Of a DNA stretch of 22,881 nucleotides, positions 6,251-13,629 are shown piece after piece; the first letter of the stretch is position 1, and each line of letters opens with the position of its first letter. The stretch spans positions 1 to 22,881 of the IMG/VR virus record IMGVR_UViG_3300021335_000097; one strand, 5' to 3'. The notes beneath the pieces were generated by a model. It had not been told where the DNA came from. It saw only the letters and a list, made by a program, of their open reading frames with translations, and did no database searches. This DNA is from a virus. The translations under genes and the position numbers were made by a program.

Positions 6251-9200
6251 AAAACCAGAACCATCTAAAGAAAATCCTACAGATTTTTTGGTTGAACAAA
6301 ATAGGGGTTTAAACCCTCGTGGTATTGCCTATGATCGTGAAATTAAAGATCAAGGACAAGCAGCAAAAGATGTTGGTCAGTTTGCTTTAGAAAGTCTTCC
6401 TGGTGTAGGTACAGCATTTACTGTTGCAGACATTGAAGACGAACTTAAGAAAGAAGAACCTAACTACGTCAAGATTGGTATGCTCGTAGGAACAGAGGCT
6501 ATTGGTCTGATCCCTGGTCTTGGTACTGCAGCTAAGAACATGATACGTAAAGGTGCTGACATGGCTCGTCAAACAGACGAAGTTATGGATGTAGCAAGTA
6601 GTATCCCTAAGGTATCACGTAAGAGCACACCATCATATACTGATGCAGAACTTTTAGAAGCAGACGAAATTATTAGTGAGTGGGGTAAAGGAAATCTTAC
6701 TAACCCAGAACTACGTAGTAAACTTCGTGATAAAGGGTTTAATGTAGAAACAAAAAGAATATCTCCAAAAATGACAGGGGATGATCTAGAGGTTGTTGGT
6801 CCTGATGGTAATATAGTTCGTTGGAAAGATATGCCTCGTGGGACAGACAGAAAACCTCAGATGTCTAATGAAGACTACGATATGCGTATGGCTGCATTAG
6901 ATGAAATAGATGATATAAAAGAGTGGCAAAAAGCTGCTAAAAAAGAAATAGAAACAGGTCGTGTAGCTGACCCTACTATTAAAACACCTGAACTAGAGGA
7001 GTCTACAAGACTTTTACTAGAAAATAAAATTACTAGGGAAGAACATCTAGCCAACGTTGACAAGTATAAACCTGTTAATGCTTGGGATGCTCTACCTCGT
7101 GAGCCTAGTGATAAAGCTGTTGTATATGCTTTAAATAGTGGTCAGAGAAAAGATGGTTTCTTTGTATTAGATAATGCTGCTGAAATGGGCGTTAATAAAT
7201 CATCTTTAAAAATAGGTGATCTATTTAATGGAAGATTGGACATACCTGCGTATAATTATCATGATACATGGATTGTTACAGGGTCTTCTAAAAATGCTGA
7301 AAAAGGAAGACATTATGCGAAAGCAGTTCATTATCGTTCTGGAGAAGGTGAGCCTGTAAAGTTTATAGCATCTGAAAAAACTAGTGAAAGAATTGGTACT
7401 GGTGAGATTGATAAAACACCTTATGCTACTGTTCAAGGATACGTAGAAGATTTAGACGTTAATGCTATTCGTGCTAAAGCAGCAGAATATTTAAATGATC
7501 CTGAGTGGACACAAGTAGGATTTGACCCACGCAGACAAGGTGGCTTCTATGTACGTGCAGGTGAAAATAAACATGTTCCAGTACGTGAGGCAACAGAGGT
7601 TATACAGATCGGGCCTTTGATACTAGCTAAAAATGCCAAATTAGATTTCGAGTATGAAGGTTATAGTGAAGGTGGTGTAGCAATGAACAAACAAATGGAA
7701 ATGGCCTTTATGCAAGAAGGTGGAGTACCTGATAATACTGTAGGAGTTGATCCTGTATCAGGTAATGACATTCCTGTTGGTTCTACTGCTGAAGAAGTTC
7801 GAGATGATATTCCTGCTATGCTGTCTGAGGGTGAGTACGTTGTCCCTGCAGACGTAGTTAAATACCACGGCCTAGCCCTATTTGAAGCTCTACGTAACCA
7901 AGCTAAGTTTGGACTACGTGAAATGGCAGAAGATGGTCGTATTGGTGGAGAGCCTATCGAAGAAGGTATGGAAGAAGAGTTGACTGCAGAAGATCAACAG
8001 CTTCTACAAGAAATTATGTCAATGGAAGATGAGGATGTAGTTAAGGCTGCGTATGGTACTTTCATTCCTGGTAATACTTCTACTACTGTTCCTTCTACCC
8101 AAGTACAAATGCCAACGTCAGGTCAAACACCTGCAAGTACACAGCAAGTACAACCTGCTACAACACAGCAAGATCCTTCAGGGGTCTACGGAATTGTTAC
8201 AGGATCTGGACAACCAGTTACTTCTTCAACACCCCTCGTTAATCAACAGCCTGTAGTTCAGGGTGTAGTTGGTACTACCCCAGTTACAGGTGATAGTACA
8301 ACAACTCCTGGGACTACACAGACAGGTATGGTCACTAAGAAGTATGTCGCACCAGACTGTAGAAGAATTGATGTTCTAACTCTTAATGGTAAAATTATTT
8401 CTTCTACCCCTGCAGACTTTGATGTGTTTGTTGAAGCTACTGAAGATAACCTAAAAAGATTTAATTGTATTACTGATGATGAAGAAGTTAAGGTAGATGA
8501 TACAACTACTGACACAACTCTTACAGGTGGTGAGGATGATGGTGGTAATGAGCCAGATATTAAAACAACTTCTGATCCAAAGTTTGATTTAAGTACTGAT
8601 AAAGGGTCTAGAGATGCTGCAGATTACTTCAAAGAAAAAAGTGGAGTTAGTGTTGTAGACCCATTTAAAGCTGCACAAGATGCACTTAATAATGCTCTTA
8701 ACGCTGATACAATGAAAGGTGCAGGTGCTTTAGCAGGACTAATATTGGGACCAGTTGGAACACTTGGTGCTGGTGTTATTAATGCTGGTTCTCAGATTGA
8801 TGCTCTTTCAACAGCATACGCAAATAAAAGTATGGCTGATTACTTAGGAAAGACAGACGTATCTAATAGTATTCAAAAGGCTATTGATGAGTTTCTAGGA
8901 AAAGCCCCTGGCATCGTTAAATTTGCTAATAAAAGTTCTGATCTTGGTAAAAAGAAAATGGAGTACGCTCTTCTTTCTGCGCAGAGTGTCAACGCACCAG
9001 ATGATATGGCACTTACTGAAGACAGATTTGGATCATCGGAAGCATTCAATAGTGCAATGAATGAAGTTGCTACTGCTGGTATGGTTTATAACCCTTCAGA
9101 AAAAGTATATGAAAGAACTACAGAGACTGTTCAAGTTCCTACTACAGGAGGTGGATCAGTCACCGTTGGGGCAGGAACACAGGCATCAACAGCTTCTGCT

Positions 9201-9818
9201 GCAACAGTCGATAGAGACACAGGAAGAGTTGTGTTTACACCAGGAGAAAAAACAGTTAGACCTGTTCTTAGACCACCTAATCTTACGTCTGGAAGTGGAG
9301 GAGATGACAGTAGCTCCGCACCAGTGGGAGTTGTCGGAAACAACGACACAGGTTCTAATGATTTTCTTCAAAGTGTTGCTAACTTCTTTACACCGAATGA
9401 CGGAAAAGAATATGTAGATGGTAAGCTTGTCAGTACAAGTAGCAATGACGACAACAATGATAGTCCTTCAAGTTCTGAAAGTTCTGGCTGCTGCTTCATT
9501 ATGCTAGAGGCTCGTTATGGTAACGGAACTATGGATGAAGTAGTACGTAGATACCGTGATGAATATATGACTGATCGTAATCGTAGAGGTTACTACAAGA
9601 CTGCTGAAGTACTTGTACCTCTCATGCGTAAATCAAAAGTATTTAAGTGGGTTGTTACTAAAACATTTGCTGATCCACTCGTATCTTATGGTAAATACTA
9701 CTACGGTGAAAACAAACATGGTGTTATTTTTACACCAGTTAAAAACTTTTGGATGAAACTCTTTGATGTTGTAGGGGGGAACACAGAGTTTATTAGAGAG
9801 AATGGTGAAGTTGTCTAA
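6243..9818 (+). CDS. Giant composite virion protein with CFI-type C-terminal domain
   Basis: A 1191-residue protein. Residues 45-105 contain Gly-rich hydrophobic helices (LESLPGVGTAF, then VGTEAIGLIPGLGTAAKNMI), possibly membrane-active. Residues about 290-475 hold an unfamiliar globular part ending in FDPRRQGGFYVRAG and EVIQIGPLILAKNAKL, a motif style I associate with phage polyvalent proteins. Residues 485-560 carry the MAFMQEGGVPDNT to EGEYVVPADVV module common in marine phage virion proteins. A long Thr/Gln/Asp-rich disordered region spans about 610-800. A second Gly/Ala-rich hydrophobic stretch follows near 825-870 and another disordered linker near 975-1075. The C-terminus (1081-1191) starts with SGCCFIMLEARYGNG and resembles the CFI-box type of C-terminal domain. 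Its place between portal and scaffold fits an internal or ejected virion protein. Function is inferred. Confidence 0.75.
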   Translation: MAKKPEPSKENPTDFLVEQNRGLNPRGIAYDREIKDQGQAAKDVGQFALESLPGVGTAFTVADIEDELKKEEPNYVKIGMLVGTEAIGLIPGLGTAAKNMIRKGADMARQTDEVMDVASSIPKVSRKSTPSYTDAELLEADEIISEWGKGNLTNPELRSKLRDKGFNVETKRISPKMTGDDLEVVGPDGNIVRWKDMPRGTDRKPQMSNEDYDMRMAALDEIDDIKEWQKAAKKEIETGRVADPTIKTPELEESTRLLLENKITREEHLANVDKYKPVNAWDALPREPSDKAVVYALNSGQRKDGFFVLDNAAEMGVNKSSLKIGDLFNGRLDIPAYNYHDTWIVTGSSKNAEKGRHYAKAVHYRSGEGEPVKFIASEKTSERIGTGEIDKTPYATVQGYVEDLDVNAIRAKAAEYLNDPEWTQVGFDPRRQGGFYVRAGENKHVPVREATEVIQIGPLILAKNAKLDFEYEGYSEGGVAMNKQMEMAFMQEGGVPDNTVGVDPVSGNDIPVGSTAEEVRDDIPAMLSEGEYVVPADVVKYHGLALFEALRNQAKFGLREMAEDGRIGGEPIEEGMEEELTAEDQQLLQEIMSMEDEDVVKAAYGTFIPGNTSTTVPSTQVQMPTSGQTPASTQQVQPATTQQDPSGVYGIVTGSGQPVTSSTPLVNQQPVVQGVVGTTPVTGDSTTTPGTTQTGMVTKKYVAPDCRRIDVLTLNGKIISSTPADFDVFVEATEDNLKRFNCITDDEEVKVDDTTTDTTLTGGEDDGGNEPDIKTTSDPKFDLSTDKGSRDAADYFKEKSGVSVVDPFKAAQDALNNALNADTMKGAGALAGLILGPVGTLGAGVINAGSQIDALSTAYANKSMADYLGKTDVSNSIQKAIDEFLGKAPGIVKFANKSSDLGKKKMEYALLSAQSVNAPDDMALTEDRFGSSEAFNSAMNEVATAGMVYNPSEKVYERTTETVQVPTTGGGSVTVGAGTQASTASAATVDRDTGRVVFTPGEKTVRPVLRPPNLTSGSGGDDSSSAPVGVVGNNDTGSNDFLQSVANFFTPNDGKEYVDGKLVSTSSNDDNNDSPSSSESSGCCFIMLEARYGNGTMDEVVRRYRDEYMTDRNRRGYYKTAEVLVPLMRKSKVFKWVVTKTFADPLVSYGKYYYGENKHGVIFTPVKNFWMKLFDVVGGNTEFIRENGEVV

Positions 9819-10491
9819 ACAACCCTACGAAAGTAAAGATGTGGTAGAAGTCTACGAAGAAAGATATATCCACCACCCCTTACAAGCAGAAGATATAAAC
9901 TTTGAAATAAAAACTATTGAAGGTTTATTAAACTCAGAAGATAAATGGTGTGATGTAGCCTGTGGTACTGCCCATCATTTAAGAAAAGCAAAAGGATCTT
10001 TTGAAAGGTATGGTGTTGATCGTTCACATTTAATGATTAATCAACACATTGAAGATACAGACTACAAAGTTAATTATTTTATTGAAGACTTACTTTATTT
10101 TAATCCTGGTACTTCTTTTAATTTAGTTACTAACTTTTGGTTTGGGTACTCTCATCAAGAAACTCTTAATGATGTTTTAAAGTTTTTTGAAAAGATGATA
10201 GATCTTACCTCTGAAAATGGTACTATTATTCTTTCTGTACATAACCACTGGAAGTTATTTAATCGTATCCCAAGATTAACAACAGACGTAGACAGTCAAT
10301 TTAGACTTGATGCATTACAGTGGTCTTATGTAGAGCCTAGTACAAATGACGTTTATAAATGTATTTCTCCTCATAAAGAATTAATTATAGAAACTTTTAG
10401 ACCACACTTTGAACAGTATGATCTAATAGAGTACCCAAGGATTTCTGCAAAAGAGTTACTTATTTTAAAAGGTAAAAAAAGATGCAACTAG
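9802..10491 (+). CDS. SAM-dependent methyltransferase, AT-rich
   Basis: A 229-residue class I methyltransferase-like protein. Motif I is WCDVACGTAHHL at 49-60, in the place of the usual Asp-x-Gly-Cys-Gly loop, with GVDRS at 71-75 as the acidic second strand. FNLVTNFWFGYSH at 106-118 is motif IV-like, and NGTIILSVHNH follows as the next strand. There is no DNA-methylase DPPY motif, so DNA is not an obvious substrate; small molecules, proteins or glycans are possible. The gene overlaps the giant virion protein gene by 17 bases, and ATG 9802 or GTG 9805 could start it. Bases 10021-10140 are 30/120 G+C against about 40-45 percent in sampled stretches of the portal and capsid genes, suggesting separate acquisition. 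It sits inside the late structural operon. Confidence 0.8.
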   Translation: MVKLSKQPYESKDVVEVYEERYIHHPLQAEDINFEIKTIEGLLNSEDKWCDVACGTAHHLRKAKGSFERYGVDRSHLMINQHIEDTDYKVNYFIEDLLYFNPGTSFNLVTNFWFGYSHQETLNDVLKFFEKMIDLTSENGTIILSVHNHWKLFNRIPRLTTDVDSQFRLDALQWSYVEPSTNDVYKCISPHKELIIETFRPHFEQYDLIEYPRISAKELLILKGKKRCN

Positions 10492-10709
10492 AAGAATATA
10501 AAAATGTATTGAAAACGAGGTATGATGCTCTTCCTGATGAAGAAAAAACTCTTATTGGTGAGCTTTCTCAAATGCCAGTTGGTGCTGTCCTTTATAAAGT
10601 ACTAGGGCCAGAGTTAACTGGTGCAGCTTCAGGTCAAGAAGAAACACCTCAGGAACAACCCCCTCAAGAAGAGATTCAACCAAGGCGTATGGGTTTGGGT
10701 TCTCGTTAA
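10482..10709 (+). CDS. Small phage protein with Gln/Pro-rich tail
   Basis: A 75-residue protein. The N-terminal 45 residues are helical (LEEYKNVLKTRYDALPDEEK, then LSQMPVGAVLYKVLGPEL). The rest is a Gln/Pro/Glu linker ending in RRMGLGSR. Short proteins with this layout and an RRxGLGxR-type end occur just before the scaffold gene in related marine phages, as far as I recall; the role is unknown. The start overlaps the methyltransferase end by ten bases. It may be a scaffold or portal partner that binds through the helical part, which is inference from position only. Confidence 0.72.
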   Translation: MQLEEYKNVLKTRYDALPDEEKTLIGELSQMPVGAVLYKVLGPELTGAASGQEETPQEQPPQEEIQPRRMGLGSR

Positions 10710-10742
10710 CCCTAGACATACTCCAAATAAATATAAGGCTAC

Positions 10743-10757
10743 CCAGCAGGATGCTGG
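10743..10757 (+). other. Short hairpin before the scaffold gene
   Basis: CCAGCA at 10743-10748 and TGCTGG at 10752-10757 are perfect inverted repeats around a three-base loop. No T-run follows, so it is not a simple terminator. It lies in the 69-base gap between two late genes, upstream of the scaffold ribosome binding site, and could be an RNA processing or stability element. Confidence 0.4.
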
Positions 10758-10778
10758 CCCCAACATAAGGAAAAAGAT

Positions 10779-11735
10779 ATGCCTGAAATGATGACAATGC
10801 AATCACCTAAGAACGCAGGTTTTGTAGATCGTGGTTTTAACCATGCAGAACGTAAGCGTAAAATGGAAGAAGAAGAAAGAGAAATTGCTAGACTAGAGGC
10901 AGAGGCTCGTGGCGAAGAATATGTTGAAGAAAGTGAACCCAGTGGCGAAGATACTGAGGACACCCAGGTACAAGCCACAAGTAATACCCAACAAGAAGAA
11001 CAATCCACCCAGGAAGGGGAAACACAAGAAGACGATAGCACAGCAGGACTAAGTGCTGAAGAGAAATCTTTTAAGAAACGCTACGGTGACTTACGTAGGC
11101 ACATGCAAGAAAAAGAGAAAGAGTGGAACGAAAAGATTGAAGCTCTTGAAAAGCGTAAACAAAAAGAGAGTATTGTACCTCCTAAGTCTGAAGAGGACAT
11201 TGAGGCTTGGGCTAAAGAATACCCAGACGTAGCAGGTATTGTAGAGCAAATTGCTTCTCAGAAAGCAAAAGAAATGTTCAGCAAAGCTGAGTCTAGACTA
11301 CAAGAACTAGATGATGCTCACAATGAAGCTCTACGAATGAAAGCAGAGAATGTTATTCGTAAGTCTCATGATGACTTTGATGAACTCAGATCTTCAGATG
11401 AATTTCACAACTGGGCAGAAGCTCAACCTAAATGGGTAAAGGATGCACTTTATGAAAATATGGATGATCCTGCTTCTGTTATTCGTGTAATTGATCTATA
11501 CAAAGTAGACAACAATATGACACCAACAGCTAAAAAGAATACTAAGAAAGCTGCAGCGTCTAGTGTTGTTAAAGGAACTCGTACTTCTATTGACACTAAA
11601 GGTGTATCAGGGCAAATCAAAGAATCTGATGTAGCTAAGATGTCAGCCAAGGAGTTTGAGAAACGTCAGGATGATATCTCAGAAGCAATGAGAACTGGGA
11701 AATTTATCTATGATGTGTCTGGTGCAGCCAGATAA
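10779..11735 (+). CDS. Scaffolding protein
   Basis: A 318-residue, highly charged, helical protein immediately before the capsid gene, the usual scaffold position. Residues about 20-45 are Glu/Arg helix, 50-85 are an acidic Gln/Thr/Glu-rich disordered region, and 90-135 form a Lys/Glu coiled coil (KSFKKRYGDLRRHMQEKEKE). A helical region with DIEAWAKEYPDVAGIVEQIA follows, and the C-terminus is basic and helical (KEFEKRQDDISEAMRTGKF), like the coat-binding end of other scaffolds. It would guide coat assembly into a procapsid and then leave. The ATG at 10779 is preceded by AAGGA at good spacing. No catalytic motif is expected or seen. Confidence rests on composition and position. Confidence 0.82.
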   Translation: MPEMMTMQSPKNAGFVDRGFNHAERKRKMEEEEREIARLEAEARGEEYVEESEPSGEDTEDTQVQATSNTQQEEQSTQEGETQEDDSTAGLSAEEKSFKKRYGDLRRHMQEKEKEWNEKIEALEKRKQKESIVPPKSEEDIEAWAKEYPDVAGIVEQIASQKAKEMFSKAESRLQELDDAHNEALRMKAENVIRKSHDDFDELRSSDEFHNWAEAQPKWVKDALYENMDDPASVIRVIDLYKVDNNMTPTAKKNTKKAAASSVVKGTRTSIDTKGVSGQIKESDVAKMSAKEFEKRQDDISEAMRTGKFIYDVSGAAR

Positions 11736-11757
11736 AGTGTTGACACTTAAGAAGTGT
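11736..11757 (+). promoter_or_regulatory. Operator-like repeated half-sites on the capsid promoter
   Basis: AGTGT (11736-11740) and ACACT (11743-11747) form an inverted repeat around TG. ACACTT (11743-11748) and AAGTGT (11752-11757) form a second one around AAG. The three half-sites overlap the -35 box and part of the spacer, exactly where a regulator would control RNA polymerase. No matching regulator is visible in the window. Confidence 0.4.
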
Positions 11758-11767
11758 TCAATATAAC
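11740..11767 (+). promoter_or_regulatory. Near-consensus sigma70 promoter for the capsid gene
   Basis: TTGACA at 11740-11745 is a perfect -35 box. TATAAC at 11762-11767 matches the -10 box at five of six positions, with a 16-base spacer. Predicted start is near 11774, giving a leader of about 206 bases before the capsid ATG at 11980. The promoter implies host RNA polymerase can transcribe the capsid gene independently of upstream late genes. Confidence 0.7.
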
Positions 11768-11979
11768 TACACGTATCTAAGTAAAGCCTCCTTTTATGGA
11801 CTACCTTTACAGATACTTTTTCACGATAAAAGTCTAAACTACAAAGAACTACCTGTTCAAGTATAGGCCCAGTAAGTATCTGGTTGCGCAACTGGATACT
11901 ATCTGCACCCTAGAAAACGATCAGCCTCTTTCAGGTGTTTAGCTTTCTTTTAAAGCCAAATATCATGGAGGATTTAACT
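11768..11979 (+). promoter_or_regulatory. Structured noncoding leader of the capsid mRNA
   Basis: This is the largest noncoding stretch in the window. It holds four hairpins: 11781-11786 with 11805-11810; 11815-11820 with 11828-11833; 11875-11885 with 11890-11900 (eleven pairs including two G-U, GCGC loop); and 11942-11946 with 11952-11956. None is followed by a T-run. A CCTCC at 11787-11791, in the loop of the first hairpin, is complementary to the capsid Shine-Dalgarno GGAGG at 11967-11971, and TAAA at 11782-11785 extends the match with TTTA at 11973-11976. Competing folds could therefore switch capsid translation or stabilise the message. The pairings are visible; the role is inferred. Confidence 0.5.
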
Positions 11980-13053
11980 ATGGCTTTTGCATCCGCTTCA
12001 GGTTATACCAACCTGCCAAATGGGAACTTTTCCCCAGTCATCTACTCAAAAAAAGTGCAGCTTGCGTTCAGGAAGAGCACAGTTGTAGGTGACATCACGA
12101 ACTCCGAATATTTCGGGGAGATCGCAAACCAAGGTGACACAGTGAAAATTATGAAGGAACCTGAGATTTCAGTTTCTGCATACACTCGTGGCACAACCAT
12201 CGCAGCGCAAGATTTATCAGATGACGATTTTTCATTGGTCGTTGATAAAGCTAACTACTTCGCTTTCAAGATGGATGATATCGAAGAGGCACACAGCCAC
12301 ATCGACTTCATGAACCTTGCTACCAACCGTGCAGCTTACCGTCTTGCTGATCAGCATGACCAAGAAGTTCTAGGTTACTTGTCAGGTTATGCACAGTCTT
12401 CATTGCACAGCAATGCTGACACTGTTAACACAACAGTTAACGGTACAAAAGCAAACACATCTGCAGGTTCAGATGAATTGCTTGCAGCAAACAAGCTAAA
12501 CAAAGGTGACTTTGGTAACATCACTACTTCAGGTGCTGATGACCATTCGATCCCTGTTGCAGCACGTTTGCCAGGTGCAACTGCACTACCAACAGATTAC
12601 GTTTCACCAACTATGTTGGTTGCTCGTATGGGTCGTCTACTTGATCAACAGCAAGTTGACAAAGATGGTCGTTGGATCGTAATTGATCCTGTCATGATGG
12701 AAATCTTGATGGACGAAGATTCACGTTTCCTACAATCTGATTGGGGTGCTTCAGGTGGCCTACGTAACGGTCTAGTCATCAACAACTGGAATGGTTTCAG
12801 AGTTTACTCTTCTTCAAACCTACCAGCAGTTGGTACTGGTGCTGCTACAACAGGTACAGCAAACCAAAACACTAACTATGGTGTTATCGTTGCAGGTCAT
12901 GATTCTGCTGTCGCAACTGCGGAGCAAATCAACAAGACTGAAACATACCGTGATCCAGATTCATTCGCTGACATTGTCCGTGGTATGCATCTTTACGGTA
13001 GAAAAATCCTACGCCCAGAGGCGTTGGTTACAGCTAAGTACAACTTGGCGTAA
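11980..13053 (+). CDS. Major capsid protein
   Basis: A 357-residue coat protein. The N-terminus (MAFASASGYTNLPNGNFSPV) and the following YFGEIANQGDTVKIMKEPEI are typical of marine phage capsid proteins, and the HK97-like fold is expected for the family. Other recognisable parts are DDIEEAHSHIDFMNLATNRA (an E-loop/spine style helix), GRWIVIDPVMMEILMDEDSR, and a C-terminal TYRDPDSFADIVRGMHLYGRK. I start it at ATG 11980 because GGAGG (11967-11971) sits eight bases upstream; the frame opens earlier at GTG 11935, but that reads through the leader and ribosome site. Bases 12061-12120 are 50 percent G+C with many C-ending codons, consistent with very high expression. It lies after the scaffold, behind its own promoter. 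Confidence 0.92.
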   Translation: MAFASASGYTNLPNGNFSPVIYSKKVQLAFRKSTVVGDITNSEYFGEIANQGDTVKIMKEPEISVSAYTRGTTIAAQDLSDDDFSLVVDKANYFAFKMDDIEEAHSHIDFMNLATNRAAYRLADQHDQEVLGYLSGYAQSSLHSNADTVNTTVNGTKANTSAGSDELLAANKLNKGDFGNITTSGADDHSIPVAARLPGATALPTDYVSPTMLVARMGRLLDQQQVDKDGRWIVIDPVMMEILMDEDSRFLQSDWGASGGLRNGLVINNWNGFRVYSSSNLPAVGTGAATTGTANQNTNYGVIVAGHDSAVATAEQINKTETYRDPDSFADIVRGMHLYGRKILRPEALVTAKYNLA

Positions 13054-13063
13054 TAAAATAAAG

Positions 13064-13089
13064 GAGGGGGCTGCTTCGGTGGCCCTCTT
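13064..13089 (+). other. UUCG-capped hairpin after the capsid gene
   Basis: Bases 13064-13074 pair with 13079-13089 (eleven pairs, four of them G-U) around a C(UUCG)G tetraloop, which is exceptionally stable. It begins eleven bases after the capsid stop. Only a weak T-rich stretch follows, so termination would be partial at best. It could also protect the capsid mRNA end. AAGGAGG at 13061-13067 is partly inside the stem and is the only Shine-Dalgarno-like sequence before the next gene (ATG 13096). Confidence 0.65.
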
Positions 13090-13095
13090 ACTCAC

Positions 13096-13629
13096 ATGAA
13101 TCTAGTTTCTTCTGATTACAAAATAGTCCTTAATGACACCCACGCCTTGACTAAAAACGAGTGGGGTGGTGGCCACAGTATAGACAAGCTTCCTAGATAC
13201 GAAGGTTTTTTGAAGAGCCTAGAAGTAAAAGAAATATTAGACTACGGATGTGCTAACGGTAAGTTCAAAGTCTACATGAATAAAAAGAAACCTGAGTACA
13301 TTATACAAGAGTATGACCCAGGTATTAGGGGAAAAGATAAAGATCCAACTCCTTCTGACTTTGTAGTTTGCTGTGACGTAATGGAACACGTTGAGCCAGA
13401 CTACCTAGACAATGTAATGAAACACTTACAGAGTTTAGTTAAGAAGGGTGGGTTCTTTAATATCTCTACAAAAGAAGCTATCACTATTCTTTCAGATGGT
13501 AGTAACGCACACAAGATTGTAGAGACTGGGGAATGGTGGATAGACCTCTTCAAGAAATACTTTGAAGTCCTAGATGTAGAGATAAAAAGATTTGAAACGA
13601 ATTTTAAAGTGCTCCCAAAAACTGTTTGA
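13096..13629 (+). CDS. SAM-dependent methyltransferase, second copy type
   Basis: A 177-residue class I methyltransferase-like protein. Motif I is ILDYGCANGKF at 47-57, the acidic second strand is EYDPG at 72-76, and DFVVCCDVMEHVEP at 88-101 is a clear motif IV. GGFFNISTKEA is the following strand, and DGSNAHKIVETGEWW at 134-148 is a family-specific end seen in many marine phage methyltransferases. The substrate is unknown; related phage genes sit near structural genes, so virion-protein or glycan methylation is as plausible as nucleic acid. No close Shine-Dalgarno precedes ATG 13096; AAGGAGG lies 29 bases upstream across a hairpin. It is not a close relative of the methyltransferase at 9802-10491. 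It overlaps the ParB-like gene. Confidence 0.82.
   Translation: MNLVSSDYKIVLNDTHALTKNEWGGGHSIDKLPRYEGFLKSLEVKEILDYGCANGKFKVYMNKKKPEYIIQEYDPGIRGKDKDPTPSDFVVCCDVMEHVEPDYLDNVMKHLQSLVKKGGFFNISTKEAITILSDGSNAHKIVETGEWWIDLFKKYFEVLDVEIKRFETNFKVLPKTV

Noticed and set aside
10695-10722. TTGGGT and CATACT with 16-base spacing as a scaffold promoter
   Set aside because: Too few consensus matches in either box to support a call.
11886-11889. GCGC centre of the GTTGCGCAAC palindrome as a DNA operator or attachment core
   Set aside because: It is better explained as the loop of an eleven-pair RNA hairpin inside the capsid leader.
11935-11979. GTG 11935 as the capsid start
   Set aside because: The extra 15 residues would be read through the hairpin and the GGAGG site; ATG 11980 has the correct spacing and a typical capsid N-terminus.
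12791-13099. A 102-codon frame overlapping the capsid end and the UUCG hairpin
   Set aside because: The capsid frame has strong codon bias across this stretch, and the alternative product is Gln/Leu/Thr-rich frame-shift-like sequence.
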